Source: Lentisphaerota bacterium (GTDB taxonomy: Bacteria > Verrucomicrobiota > Lentisphaeria > Victivallales > Victivallaceae). From it: a stretch of DNA of 64,000 bases. The notes under the pieces are model-generated. The model saw only the letters and a program-made list of their open reading frames with translations. It was not told where the DNA came from and made no database searches. The position numbers were made by a program, and so were the translations under genes. Of the stretch, positions 17,912 through 27,430 are shown piece by piece. The DNA lies in NCBI GenBank assembly GCA_017134815.1, contig CP071032.1, forward strand, positions 2,352,001-2,416,000, given 5' to 3'. Each line of letters starts with the position of its first letter. Position 1 is the first letter of the stretch.

Positions 17912-19246
17912 ATGGTAAACAAATTTGTCCGCCTTTATTTCAGAATCCCAATGTTTACCCGCATTCTGGTTGGCTTCGCCTTAGGGATTGCCGCCGGTCT
18001 TCTGCTTTGGCAGATATCGCAAAGCCGCGGAGACGCGTGGCTGAATGAGATTTTAGGCTGGATTTCGCCTTTCGGCAACATTTTGCTTGATATGTTAAAA
18101 ATGATTGTAATTCCAATTGTGTTCTTTTCACTGGTCAACGGTTCGGCCAGTCTTCCGGTTAAAAAGTTTGGTTCCCTTGGCGGTATGATCCTTCTCTGGT
18201 TTACCGTTACTTCTTTTATTGCTGCAATTCTCGGGACCGGCATTGCTTTTATTATTAATCCGGGTCAGGCTGCTGACCGTGAAGGAATCAACAAACTGGC
18301 TCAGGCTTTAATGCCGCAAGCTCAGGCAATCGGTCAGCAGGTTCATGAATCAGGAAATCGTCTTGCGGCCTTCATTGCCAGTCTGTTTAAGAATCCTTTT
18401 GAGGCTCTGGCGACCAACAATTTTCTTTCAATTATAATTTTTGCCATGCTTTTCGGGCTGGCCGCCCGGGTTCTGGTTGATACTCTCAAGGATAAGAAGG
18501 AGCGTAAACTGGTATCTGATATGCTCAATCTTTTTCATTCGGCACAGGCCGTAACTTTCAAGATTGTCGACTGGGTAATGGAATATTTCCCTATCGGGGT
18601 TTTTGCTTTGACCACTGTGAACTTTGGTCTGTACGGTTCCAAGCTTTTTGGTCCTTATATGAAAATAGCGATCGGGGTCATCATTGGTATCCTGATTATG
18701 CTGTTCATTATTTATCCACTGTTGATTTTCTTTTTTACCTACCAGAACCCGGTAAAAATAATGAGTAGAATCCAGGAGGCTGTAATTACTGCTTTTGTCA
18801 CCCGCAGCAGTGCGGCTGCTCTGCCGGTTTCAATGCGGGTTTGCGAAGAGGAGCTCGGGGTTCGCAATGAACTTGCCGGCTTTTCGCTGCCGCTGGGATG
18901 TACTATAAACATGGATGGGGTTTGCGTGCACCTGCCAGTATTTGCTATTCTTGCGGCAAATCTTTTTAATATTCACATGGGGCCGATTCAGATTATTATT
19001 ATGATTGTGTCGGTAGTTGTTGCTTCAGTTGGAGCCGGCGGGGTTCCGAGCGGCAGTCTGATGCTGATGTTTATTGTGCTGCAGAGCATGGGCCTGAGCG
19101 ATTCTCAAACTGCGGTAATTGTTGCTCTGGCAATGGGCATTAACCCAATAATAGATATGTTTGAAACTGCCGCCAATGTGGCTGGAGATAACGTATGCAC
19201 CTATATCGTAGCTAAAACCCAGGGCGTTATCGAAAAAGCTGATTAA
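17912..19246 (+). CDS. Dicarboxylate/amino acid:cation symporter (DAACS family), copy 1
   Basis: A 444-residue inner-membrane symporter of the GltP/GltPh/DctA type that imports glutamate, aspartate or C4-dicarboxylates with H+ or Na+. The re-entrant hairpin HP1 region reads AFVTRSSAAALPVSM and the unwound TM7 carries NMDGVC (NMDGT in most homologues). TM8 has DMFETAANVAGDNVCTYIV, with the D...N..GD ligand pattern. ATG 17912 has GGAGG 7 nt upstream. It is followed by a terminator and a close paralogue, so the pair arose by tandem duplication. Confidence 0.92.
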   Translation: MVNKFVRLYFRIPMFTRILVGFALGIAAGLLLWQISQSRGDAWLNEILGWISPFGNILLDMLKMIVIPIVFFSLVNGSASLPVKKFGSLGGMILLWFTVTSFIAAILGTGIAFIINPGQAADREGINKLAQALMPQAQAIGQQVHESGNRLAAFIASLFKNPFEALATNNFLSIIIFAMLFGLAARVLVDTLKDKKERKLVSDMLNLFHSAQAVTFKIVDWVMEYFPIGVFALTTVNFGLYGSKLFGPYMKIAIGVIIGILIMLFIIYPLLIFFFTYQNPVKIMSRIQEAVITAFVTRSSAAALPVSMRVCEEELGVRNELAGFSLPLGCTINMDGVCVHLPVFAILAANLFNIHMGPIQIIIMIVSVVVASVGAGGVPSGSLMLMFIVLQSMGLSDSQTAVIVALAMGINPIIDMFETAANVAGDNVCTYIVAKTQGVIEKAD

Positions 19247-19267
19247 ACTCCATTTTAGTATTAAAAT

Positions 19268-19302
19268 AATTAGCCGGCAACCAAAAAGCCGGCTAATTAT
19301 AC
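19268..19302. terminator. Terminator between the two DAACS genes
   Basis: AATTAGCCGGC and GCCGGCTAATT form a perfect 11-bp stem around a 9-nt loop, starting 22 nt after the stop codon at 19246. No long T run follows on the plus strand. Confidence 0.7.
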
Positions 19303-19427
19303 CACAATATACTGCAAGGTGCTGATAAGCATCAGACCCCGTGTGTACAGCCGTTCCCATCAATGCAAAATTTTTTGCATCTCCGAGCTCAACAAAGGTT
19401 TACAGATTAAAAAAAATCCCAAATTAT

Positions 19428-19454
19428 TTGTAAATTCAGCTTAATATGTATACT
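19428..19454 (+). promoter_or_regulatory. Possible promoter of the second DAACS gene
   Basis: TTGTAA and TATACT are separated by 15 nt, shorter than ideal, 54 nt before the ATG at 19509. A near-palindrome ATGCAAAA...TTTTGCAT sits upstream at about 19355-19372. Confidence 0.35.
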
Positions 19455-19508
19455 ATTATTTATTTGTCAGAGAAACATTCATAAATAAGAGTCAAATTGG
19501 AGGTATTA

Positions 19509-20858
19509 ATGCCCAACAGGCTTATCAGGGGTTATTTCAAAGTTCCGCTTTCCACTCGTATTCTTGTCGGTTTCGCAATAGGCATTGCGACCGGAATTTT
19601 ATTATGGCACATGTCACATACCCGTGGCGATATCTGGCTTAAAGGGGTCCTTGACTGGTTCATGCCTTTCGGCAATATTCTGCTTGACATGCTGAAAATG
19701 ATTGTCATTCCGATTGTTTTTTTCTCTCTGGTTACTGGGTCCGCAAGTTTGTCATTAAAGAAATTCGGTTCTCTTGGCGGAATGGTCATAGTCTGGTTTA
19801 CGACAACTTCACTGATTGCCGCGGTTCTGGGTACAGGGATTGCATTTATTATCAGTCCAGGCAAGGGCACTGATCGTGAAAGCTTCAGCAAACTGGCCCA
19901 TTCGCTGATTCCTCAGGCTCAGGAGATAGGTCTTGGCATGTCCGAAACCAAAAATCAGCTGATAGCTTTTATCAGTAACCTGTTTAAGAATCCTTTTGAA
20001 GCGTTATCAACTGGTAATTTCCTGTCCATAATCGTTTTTGCGTTGCTTTTCGGGCTGGCAACCCGTGTGTTGCTGGACACTCTTAAGAACAAGGAAGAAC
20101 ACAGCGTTGTGGCTGGAATGCTGAAGCTTTTTCAGGCGGCTCAAGCCATCAGCTTTAAAATAGTAGACTGGGTTATGGAATATTTCCCGTTCGGAATTTT
20201 TGCGTTGACGACGGTAAATTTCGGACTTTACGGCTCAGAACTTTTCGGCCCTTACATGAAAATAGCCGCCGGGGTGGTTTTGGGTGTTCTTATGATGATT
20301 TTCGTTATCTACCCCGCTCTAATTTTCTTTATTACCTATGAAAATCCGTTCAAGGTCATGTACAAGATGCAAAAAGCGATACTTACGGCATTTGTAACTC
20401 GCAGCAGTGCTGTAGCTTTGCCGGTTTCCATGCAGGCGTGTGAAGAGGAACTCGGAATCAGTAACGAGCTGGCAGGTTTTTCATTACCGCTGGGCAGTAC
20501 TATAAATATGGACGGAGTATGCATTCACCTGCCGGTATTCGCGATACTGGCGGCCAACCTTTTTCATATCCATCTGGGGCCTGGACAGATTCTGTTGCTG
20601 ATAGTTTCTGTTGTTGTGGCTTCAATCGGCACCGGCGGGGTGCCAAGCGGCAGCCTGATGTTGATGTTCATCATTCTGCAGAGTATCGGGCTTAATTATA
20701 CTCAGACTTCAGTTATCGTTGCCCTGGCAATGGGGATTAATCCGCTTATTGACATGTTTGAAACCGCGAGTAATGTAGCAGGTGACAATGTGTGTACTTA
20801 CATCGTAGCCCATTCTCAGGGTATGATCAAACAACGGAACAGCAGGAGATTTTTTTGA
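19509..20858 (+). CDS. Dicarboxylate/amino acid:cation symporter (DAACS family), copy 2
   Basis: A 449-residue paralogue of the preceding gene, similar along its whole length. It shares AFVTRSSAVALPVSM in HP1, NMDGVC in TM7 and DMFETASNVAGDNVCTYIV in TM8. Differences cluster in loops and termini, so substrates may be related but not identical. ATG 19509 has GGAGG 5 nt upstream. It has its own upstream region, and its last codons overlap the start of rlmI. Confidence 0.92.
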   Translation: MPNRLIRGYFKVPLSTRILVGFAIGIATGILLWHMSHTRGDIWLKGVLDWFMPFGNILLDMLKMIVIPIVFFSLVTGSASLSLKKFGSLGGMVIVWFTTTSLIAAVLGTGIAFIISPGKGTDRESFSKLAHSLIPQAQEIGLGMSETKNQLIAFISNLFKNPFEALSTGNFLSIIVFALLFGLATRVLLDTLKNKEEHSVVAGMLKLFQAAQAISFKIVDWVMEYFPFGIFALTTVNFGLYGSELFGPYMKIAAGVVLGVLMMIFVIYPALIFFITYENPFKVMYKMQKAILTAFVTRSSAVALPVSMQACEEELGISNELAGFSLPLGSTINMDGVCIHLPVFAILAANLFHIHLGPGQILLLIVSVVVASIGTGGVPSGSLMLMFIILQSIGLNYTQTSVIVALAMGINPLIDMFETASNVAGDNVCTYIVAHSQGMIKQRNSRRFF

Positions 20859-22042
20859 AAAGAAAGCGCATCGTCCTGAAAGAGGGACGTGATAAATCTG
20901 TACTCCGCCGTCACCCGTGGATTTTTTCAGGTGCAGTTAAAAAAGTTGAAGGCAGCCCAGATCTGGGAGAAACTGTGGATATTGTTTCTGTCAAGGGTGA
21001 ATTTCTGGCCAGGGCCGCGTTCTCGCCGCAATCCCAGATATGCGCCAGAGCCTGGACTTTTGAACAGCAGGAAATTGATAAAGCTTTTTTCAGCCGCCGC
21101 CTGAAAGCAGCTAAAAAATTCCGGCAGCAGCTTGGTTTTCTGCAGGAAAACAGTGCATGCAGACTGGTTGCCTCTGAAGCTGATTTACTGCCTGGAGTAA
21201 TCGTTGATCGCTATGCGGATTGTCTGGTTGTGCAGTTTTTATCAGCCGGGGCTGAATACTGGAAAGAGCAGATATGCGGCTGCTTGAGAGAGCACTTTGA
21301 CTGCACCACGGTTTACGAACGTTCTGATGTTGATATCCGCAGCAAGGAAGGACTGGAAAAACGTACTGGGCTGCTGAGTGGAGAAGAACCGCCAGAACTC
21401 ATTGAAATTATTGAAAATAAACTGCGCTATCTGGTTGATGTCAGGGCCGGGCACAAGACCGGTTTTTACCTTGATCAGCGCGTCAACCGGAAGCTGCTGC
21501 GCTCTGTTGTCAAAGGGAAAACTGTTCTTAACTGCTTCTCCTATACCGGAGGCTTCGGTGTTGCTGCCGGCGCTGCCGGTGCTGATATGGTTACCAATGT
21601 AGATGCTTCTGTTGAGGCATTGAAGACAGCCGGGCGTAATATGGAGCTGAACGGGATCCGGCAAAGTGCTTATGAAAATATTGAGGCCGATGTATTCAAG
21701 CTGTTGCGTAAGTACCGGGATATGGCCCGCAGGTTTGATGTCATTGTGCTGGATCCGCCTAAGTTTATTGATTCAAAAGGGCAGCTTAAACGGGCCAGCC
21801 GTGGCTATAAGGATATTGCCATGCTTGGTTTTAAACTGCTCAATCCGGGAGGAGTCCTGTTGAACTTTTCCTGTTCCGGGCTGATGCCGGTTGACCTGTT
21901 TCAGAAAATTACTGCGGATGCGGCGCTGGATGCTGGTGTTAATGGTAAAATCACGGCTCGTCTCGGTCAATCTCCAGACCACCCGACCCTGCTGAGTTTC
22001 CCGGAAAGTTTTTATCTGAAAGGTTTCATGGTTAAAGTTTAA
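20855..22042 (+). CDS. rlmI: 23S rRNA (cytosine-C5)-methyltransferase RlmI-like
   Basis: RlmI methylates a cytosine of 23S rRNA (C1962 in E. coli). Counting from the TTG start at 20855, the protein has 395 residues, almost exactly the E. coli length, with an N-terminal PUA domain (HPWIFSGAV) and a Rossmann methyltransferase domain. DVRAGHKTGFYLDQR, NCFSYTGGF, VLDPPKF and NFSCSG are the family motifs; the Cys in the last is the likely nucleophile region. AGGAG lies about 9 nt upstream of TTG, and the start overlaps the symporter stop by 4 nt, so the two are translationally coupled. The frame also runs further upstream, but inside the symporter gene. Confidence 0.88.
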   Translation: MKRKRIVLKEGRDKSVLRRHPWIFSGAVKKVEGSPDLGETVDIVSVKGEFLARAAFSPQSQICARAWTFEQQEIDKAFFSRRLKAAKKFRQQLGFLQENSACRLVASEADLLPGVIVDRYADCLVVQFLSAGAEYWKEQICGCLREHFDCTTVYERSDVDIRSKEGLEKRTGLLSGEEPPELIEIIENKLRYLVDVRAGHKTGFYLDQRVNRKLLRSVVKGKTVLNCFSYTGGFGVAAGAAGADMVTNVDASVEALKTAGRNMELNGIRQSAYENIEADVFKLLRKYRDMARRFDVIVLDPPKFIDSKGQLKRASRGYKDIAMLGFKLLNPGGVLLNFSCSGLMPVDLFQKITADAALDAGVNGKITARLGQSPDHPTLLSFPESFYLKGFMVKV

Positions 22043-22079
22043 AACGAATAGGTCAAAGCGTTTTTTACACCGCCTGTAC

Positions 22080-22108
22080 TTGTAGAGTCAGGCAGTGACT
22101 ATTATATT
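22080..22108 (+). promoter_or_regulatory. Promoter of cbiM
   Basis: TTGTAG and TATATT are separated by 17 nt and end 42 nt before the ATG at 22150. No cobalamin or NiCo riboswitch fold was seen in the 107-nt leader gap. Confidence 0.55.
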
Positions 22109-22149
22109 ACTATATTTGATAAAACTAAAAATATCAGGAGGAAACACCC

Positions 22150-23067
22150 ATGCATGTACCAGACAGCATGTTATCAGGAGCAGTCTGCCCGGTTACCGCA
22201 GCTGTGTCAACTTTGAGTCTGACCGGGGCCATTGTCGCAGCTCTCAAAATCAAAACCCGCCCTGTCATCAGCCGTTTTGCAGCGGTAACCGCACTGATTT
22301 TTGCGGTTCAAATGTTGAATTTTCCAGTATCCAATGGTACCAGCGGACACCTGCTTGGCGGGGTTCTGGCGGCAGTCATGCTTGGGACTCCTTTCGGAAT
22401 GTTATCCATGGCTCTGGTTGTCAGTATTCAAGCCCTGTTCTTTGCTGACGGCGGTTTGACTGTGCTGGGGGCCAATCTGCTTAATATGTCTGTTATTGGT
22501 GCCGGTGCCGGTGGTTTGATGTATAGTTTGATTGCGGCAAAACTCAAAAGTAAAAATGCTGCTGTCTTTGCTGCGGCTGGGGCAGCATGGTTATCGGTAG
22601 TAATTGCTGCTGCCGCAGTATGTGTTGAACTGGCTTCGGCCGGAACCATTTCTCTGTCCAGATGTTTGCCGGCCATGCTGAGTGTGCATGCTGTGATAGG
22701 AATTGGTGAAGCTGTCATTACTGCCGCAGCTGTTTATCTGTTTGGGCGCAATATTGAAACGGATCAGTCATATGGTATCAGGGTGGCAGCCCCGGTTGTG
22801 ACCGCTTTTATATGTGCTCTGGCAATTTCACCATTTGCTTCGGCTTATCCAGATGGGCTGGAATATGTTGCGCAGCGTTTAAATTTCCTTCGGGAATCCG
22901 CTCCGGCGTTTGTTTCCCCGTTTTCGGACTATCTGGTTCCGGCATTGGGAGAAAGCTCTCTTTCAACCGGGCTTTCCGGAGTTATCGGAGTGGTTATTTC
23001 ACTTGCCGGGGCAATAGTTCTCGGTTCTTTAATTACAGCTGGCAGCAGACTGTTGACAACTGAATAA
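22150..23067 (+). CDS. cbiM: Nickel/cobalt ECF transporter component CbiM/NikM with PDGLE extension
   Basis: This 305-residue membrane protein is the substrate-specific component of an energy-coupling-factor metal transporter. The invariant N-terminal MHVPD binds the metal, and NGTSGHLLGG plus FADGGLTVLGANLLNM are family motifs. The C-terminal part contains YPDGLE, as in NikN/PDGLE-type partners, so it appears to be a fused MN unit. No CbiQ-like T component or CbiO ATPase follows; the next gene encodes an exported protein. A distant ECF module may supply them. LarA in this window would need nickel. Confidence 0.88.
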   Translation: MHVPDSMLSGAVCPVTAAVSTLSLTGAIVAALKIKTRPVISRFAAVTALIFAVQMLNFPVSNGTSGHLLGGVLAAVMLGTPFGMLSMALVVSIQALFFADGGLTVLGANLLNMSVIGAGAGGLMYSLIAAKLKSKNAAVFAAAGAAWLSVVIAAAAVCVELASAGTISLSRCLPAMLSVHAVIGIGEAVITAAAVYLFGRNIETDQSYGIRVAAPVVTAFICALAISPFASAYPDGLEYVAQRLNFLRESAPAFVSPFSDYLVPALGESSLSTGLSGVIGVVISLAGAIVLGSLITAGSRLLTTE

Positions 23068-23092
23068 ACGTTGAATTATTTCGGGGTGGTAA

Positions 23093-23569
23093 TTGAGAAA
23101 TGCTTGCAAACTTATTGCAATAGCAGCGCTAATCCTTGCGTGTGCTGATATTGCCATGGCTCAACAGAATAGTTTTTATAAAGGTTACCGCCAGCGTTAT
23201 CGCCATTATCGCAGGACTCAGGGCAATAATCTTTTTGGAGTTTACTGGCGTGATGCCACCTGGGATCAGTATATCTATCTGCTGCCGGCCCATGTTGGTG
23301 CCACAGTTTTTATTGCGGCCGGCAATCTGGTCGGGTGGCCCTGCAAGGCGGTTTACAACACTTGTCGTGGAGACTTTACTCTGGACAATTTTTTGCCTCC
23401 GGTGCAGTTTGCAAACAAGTACTTTGCACCGGCTGGAGGTTATCTTTTAGGCGGTCCCTTCTGGGTTTTGAAAAAAGGGCTGATAGATGGTCCGGTCTGG
23501 GTTTATGATTCAATTTTTGACAGACCAGAACCGGTTGATCTACATCAGGTGGCGGTTTCTGAAGGCTGA
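23093..23569 (+). CDS. Exported protein of unknown function
   Basis: The 158-residue protein begins with a signal peptide ending near ADIAMA-QQ (residue 23). The mature part is rich in Tyr, Trp and basic residues early on (GYRQRYRHYRR), then has two mildly hydrophobic stretches (ATVFIAAGNLVGWP and GGYLLGGPFWVL). The TTG start has GGGGTGG about 6 nt upstream and lies 25 nt after cbiM, so the two may be co-transcribed. I do not recognise the family. Confidence 0.65.
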   Translation: MRNACKLIAIAALILACADIAMAQQNSFYKGYRQRYRHYRRTQGNNLFGVYWRDATWDQYIYLLPAHVGATVFIAAGNLVGWPCKAVYNTCRGDFTLDNFLPPVQFANKYFAPAGGYLLGGPFWVLKKGLIDGPVWVYDSIFDRPEPVDLHQVAVSEG

Positions 23570-23676
23570 AGTGAAGGTTTTTCCTTGCATTCCACAGCTT
23601 TACAAGCTAAAGTTTTATCAAGCGCTGCAGCGTTTGTTTTTTACTTTTATGTAAAGATATGATTGTGAGGAGTATA

Positions 23677-25428
23677 ATGGACACTATCCAAGAGGTCGTA
23701 GCCAACTTTTCGACGTTTTCGGGGTCCGCCTTGAAAAGCCGCAGTTTTGAAATCTCTTTTCCTGACCTTCGCTCTCTGGTTGAAAGTAGAGGCAGAAAGC
23801 TCCTGAAGCTTGGTCTTAACTCAACAGACCGGGTTTTACTGCTTGCCAGCAATTCCCCTGAATGGTTTATCTGGTCGCTGGCAATTAACTGGGCAGGGCT
23901 GGTAGATGTCCCACGCGGCGAATATACTACCAGCAGTGAAGTGGAATTCATTGCAGTTCACAGCGGAGCTACAGCTGTGGTAGTTCAAAACCGGCATTAC
24001 TTGAACTTGATTACTGATGATGTTCGAAGCCGGCTTGAGCATATTATCGGCATGCGACCCCTTAAAGGAACCATCGACCTGGATTCCATGCCTGAGTCCG
24101 ATCGTATTCCGGCGCCGGCTCCGCCCAGGGCGATAAACAGTATAATTTATACCTCAGGCACAACCGGAGACTTGAAAGGGGTGGAGCTTACCAACGAGAA
24201 TTTCCTGAGCAATGCCAAAGCCTTGCTGCACCGCATACAGATAGGATCTGACGACCTGATAATGTCTGTCCTGCCGGCCTGGCATGTATACGAACGGATA
24301 ATCAAGTACGGAGCCGCAATCAAAGGAGTTCCCACCTTTTATTCAAGTCCCAGGGAGCTCATCAAGGATATCCAGGCTGCAAATCCGACGATAATGGGTA
24401 CTGTGCCGAGGCTGTGGGAACTTATATACAACAAAATACAGCGGAAACTGGCGGGCAGAGGAGTGGCAGCCCGTTTCAAGCGAATGCTGATAAACCGGGC
24501 AGTTCAGTACAAAATATACGGCAGGAAAAATTGCTTTATGTGTGGCTTTATTGCCCGGAAGCTGGTTTTTCCTAAAATTAGAAAAATATTCGGCAGCCGG
24601 TTTAAATACGCAATTTCCGGCGGCGGAGCTCTGCCCCGGCATATTGAAGATCTGTTCAGCACGGCCGGAGTAACCATTCTTGAAGGCTACGGTTTGACTG
24701 AAACCTCACCAGTGATTGCCGTCAGATCGCCTGATAACCCCAAGGCGCATACGGTGGGTAAACCGTTAAGCAACCTTCAGGTAAAGATTATTAATATGCG
24801 GACCGGCAACGAGCAGTCTTCCAATGAGGAAGGACTGATTTATGTAAAAGGTCCGAGTGTCACGCCCGGTTATTACCATGATTATGTAATGACCAGCAAG
24901 GTGATGCATGATGGATTTTTCAATACCGGAGATCTGGGGTGCCTTGATGAACAGGGTTTTCTGAAGGTAACCGGCAGATACAAGCAGCTGATTGTATTGT
25001 CCAGTGGCGAAAATATTCAGCCATTGAAGTTTGAAAATGCCCTGAGTGAAAGTCCTTATATTGAATTAGCCATTCTCATTGGGCAGAACTGGAAAGGCAT
25101 CGGAGCCCTGCTGGTACCGGATTTTGAGGCTCTGCAGGAATACTGTAAGAGAAAAAAAATAACTTATGACCGCTCCAGGCTGCCTGAAATTCTCCAGCAC
25201 CAGCAGGTTATAGAGCTTTATCAGCAGGAAGTTAACCGTCTGATAAATTCGCGGCAGGATACTAAATCTTACGAAAGAATAAAGGCTTTTGACCTGCTGC
25301 CGAATTCCTTTGAGGTCGGTCGCGAGCTTACCGCAACCATGAAACCACGGCGTCATATAATTAGCAAAATATACCAGTCAAACTGCAATAAAGTGAATAA
25401 AGCAATCAATGGTACTCTCGTTGTTTGA
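23677..25428 (+). CDS. AMP-forming long-chain acyl-CoA synthetase
   Basis: The enzyme activates fatty acids to acyl-CoA through an acyl-adenylate. Motifs of the ANL superfamily are clear: YTSGTTGDLKGVELT (P-loop), EGYGLTETSP, GDLGCLDEQGFLKVTGR, and a C-terminal Lys in the domain that follows the hinge. The length of 583 residues is typical of the FadD15/ACSL-like branch. ATG 23677 has GAGGAG at good spacing; an in-frame ATG at 23659 is less likely. Acyl chain preference is unknown. Confidence 0.9.
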   Translation: MDTIQEVVANFSTFSGSALKSRSFEISFPDLRSLVESRGRKLLKLGLNSTDRVLLLASNSPEWFIWSLAINWAGLVDVPRGEYTTSSEVEFIAVHSGATAVVVQNRHYLNLITDDVRSRLEHIIGMRPLKGTIDLDSMPESDRIPAPAPPRAINSIIYTSGTTGDLKGVELTNENFLSNAKALLHRIQIGSDDLIMSVLPAWHVYERIIKYGAAIKGVPTFYSSPRELIKDIQAANPTIMGTVPRLWELIYNKIQRKLAGRGVAARFKRMLINRAVQYKIYGRKNCFMCGFIARKLVFPKIRKIFGSRFKYAISGGGALPRHIEDLFSTAGVTILEGYGLTETSPVIAVRSPDNPKAHTVGKPLSNLQVKIINMRTGNEQSSNEEGLIYVKGPSVTPGYYHDYVMTSKVMHDGFFNTGDLGCLDEQGFLKVTGRYKQLIVLSSGENIQPLKFENALSESPYIELAILIGQNWKGIGALLVPDFEALQEYCKRKKITYDRSRLPEILQHQQVIELYQQEVNRLINSRQDTKSYERIKAFDLLPNSFEVGRELTATMKPRRHIISKIYQSNCNKVNKAINGTLVV

Positions 25429-25588
25429 AAACAGGTAATATACGCCTCAAAATATTTCAATCTGGCTGGATAATCCTCAAAAGCACACTATTGTAAACAC
25501 TGGTAATTATCATACTCTAAAGTCTTTCGCTTTGGTCGGGGTATGAAAGCATTAAATATTCATCTCAGGATAAAGAACAGAGGTATTG

Positions 25589-26374
25589 ATGAATTTCCTG
25601 TTTATTGGAGACATAGTCGGTCGCGGCGGCAGGCAGGCAGTAAAAGAACTGGTGCCTGAGCTGCGCCGTGAGTTCAACTGTCCATTCTGTATTGCAAACG
25701 GGGAAAACATGGCCTCCGGTTCAGGTCTCAATGCCAAATGTGTCAAGGACATTACCGAATACGTTGATGTTATTACGACCGGTGATCATATCTGGGACCA
25801 GAAATCCTTTGAACAGGAAATCAGACAGTTTGATCATGTCCTCAGGCCTGCAAACCTGAGTGAAAGACAACCGGGTAACGGCTGGAAGATTTTTCGTAAC
25901 CCCGGTGGCGGTGAATTTGCCGTAATAAACCTGCAGGGAACTATTTTTGTGCGCGAAAGTGCTTATTGTCCGTTTGAGACAGCTGAGAAAATTCTTGAAG
26001 AGATTCCGTCACGCGTTAAATGTATAATAGTGGATTTTCATGCTGAGGCTACCAGTGAAAAAATTGCAATGGGCTATTTTCTCGAAGGCAAGGTCACCGC
26101 GATTCTCGGTACTCATACGCATGTCCAGACTGCCGATGCTAAAATTCTTCCTGGCGGTACTGCCTATATTACTGATGTCGGAATGACTGGCGCAGAGCGT
26201 TCAGTACTGGGGCGTGATGTGGATGCCGTTGTTGAAAAGTTCCGGACCGGGCTGCCGCGTCGCTTTACCGTGATTGAAAAGGGCATCAGGATGGACGCGG
26301 TGGTGGTTACTTATAACCTGCAGACTGGAGAAGCGACAGCTATCAAGAATATTTCCAGAATGTCGTCAGTTTAA
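25589..26374 (+). CDS. ymdB: YmdB-family metallophosphoesterase
   Basis: Members of this family (TIGR00282) are dinuclear metal phosphodiesterases acting on 2',3'-cyclic nucleotides and possibly RNA ends. The metal-binding signature is visible as GDIVGRGGR (D8), NGENMASGSGLN, TTGDHIWDQ, DFHAEATSEK and GTHTHVQTAD. The 261-residue length is standard. ATG 25589 follows GAGG by 4-5 nt. It stands alone, about 160 nt from each neighbour. Confidence 0.9.
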   Translation: MNFLFIGDIVGRGGRQAVKELVPELRREFNCPFCIANGENMASGSGLNAKCVKDITEYVDVITTGDHIWDQKSFEQEIRQFDHVLRPANLSERQPGNGWKIFRNPGGGEFAVINLQGTIFVRESAYCPFETAEKILEEIPSRVKCIIVDFHAEATSEKIAMGYFLEGKVTAILGTHTHVQTADAKILPGGTAYITDVGMTGAERSVLGRDVDAVVEKFRTGLPRRFTVIEKGIRMDAVVVTYNLQTGEATAIKNISRMSSV

Positions 26375-26455
26375 AAGCGGATTCTGCTGTTAATATATAA
26401 AATATGGCTTAAAAAACTAATATAAAAAGCAATTGTGTGTACGGGATATAATCTG

Positions 26456-27334
26456 ATGAAAAACAAACTGCCTGAAATTGATTTTGAAAGAGTTGAAATA
26501 CTTATTCAGCTGGCTCTTGAAGAAGATTTAAATGGAATTGGAGATGCCACCAGTATTTCAGTTATACCTGCTGATACCGAGGCGACAGCCCTGATGCGCT
26601 GCAAAGAGGATTTGATCTGTGCAGGACTTCCGGTTGCAAAAGAGGTTTTCAACGCCGTTGATCCCGATATCAGGTTTACCGCTCTGGTTGAGGAGGGTGC
26701 ATCGTGTCCGGCTGGGTCAGTTATTGCTGAAGCTGAAGGACCGGCCAGAGCTTTGCTGACCGCTGAACGAACCGCTTTGAACTTTCTGCAGCGGCTCTGT
26801 GGCATAGCAACTACATCGGCTGCTTATGCTGCAGCTTTAAAGGACTCTTCAACTGAGGTGCTTGATACCCGTAAAACTACCCCTGGCTGGCGCAATCTTG
26901 AAAAATACGCGGTTGCGGTTGGCGGGGCTTCAAACCACCGTATTGGACTTTATGACCGGGTAATGATCAAAGATAATCATCGTGAACTGGCTGGGCTGGA
27001 AGGCAAAAACGGTATTATAAGGTCAGTAAGGCGTGCCCGGGAAACATACCCAACTCTCGAAGTTGAAGTTGAAGCAGATACTCTGGAGGAAGTAAAAGAC
27101 GCAGTTGAGGCCGGAGCTGAACATATCCTGCTTGATAATATGACGGATGCCGAAATGGCCGATGCTGTAAGGATTAATCAGGGAAAAAGCAAACTTGAAG
27201 CCAGTGGCGGCATAACAATTGAACGGTTACCGGTAATCGGCAGGCTCGGTGTTGATTTTGTTTCGGTAGGGGCTCTGACTCATTCTGTAAAAGCCAGCGA
27301 TATTTCAATGGAAATCAAACTGGACAAGCAGTAG
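26456..27334 (+). CDS. nadC: Nicotinate-nucleotide pyrophosphorylase, carboxylating (NadC)
   Basis: NadC converts quinolinate and PRPP into nicotinate mononucleotide and CO2. Key signatures are RTALNFLQRLCGIAT, DTRKTTPGWRNLEKYAV, GGASNHRIGLYDRVMIKDNH and, near the end, ASGGI. The 292-residue length is typical. The ATG at 26456 is preferred to a GTG seven codons earlier because it begins at the conserved helix. It uses the product of NadA, which is encoded 24 kb away and not in the same operon. Confidence 0.95.
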   Translation: MKNKLPEIDFERVEILIQLALEEDLNGIGDATSISVIPADTEATALMRCKEDLICAGLPVAKEVFNAVDPDIRFTALVEEGASCPAGSVIAEAEGPARALLTAERTALNFLQRLCGIATTSAAYAAALKDSSTEVLDTRKTTPGWRNLEKYAVAVGGASNHRIGLYDRVMIKDNHRELAGLEGKNGIIRSVRRARETYPTLEVEVEADTLEEVKDAVEAGAEHILLDNMTDAEMADAVRINQGKSKLEASGGITIERLPVIGRLGVDFVSVGALTHSVKASDISMEIKLDKQ

Positions 27335-27430
27335 ATACCGGCTGAAAAGCACTGATGAGGCCCGAAAGAGGGTAAGGACAGCAAAAATAAAATTAAAGCA
27401 ATAAACCAAACCTTGGAGAAATAAAGAATT

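Noticed and set aside
22043-22149. Cobalamin or NiCo riboswitch upstream of cbiM
   Set aside because: The 107-nt gap holds only a plain promoter and ribosome binding site, with no conserved boxes.
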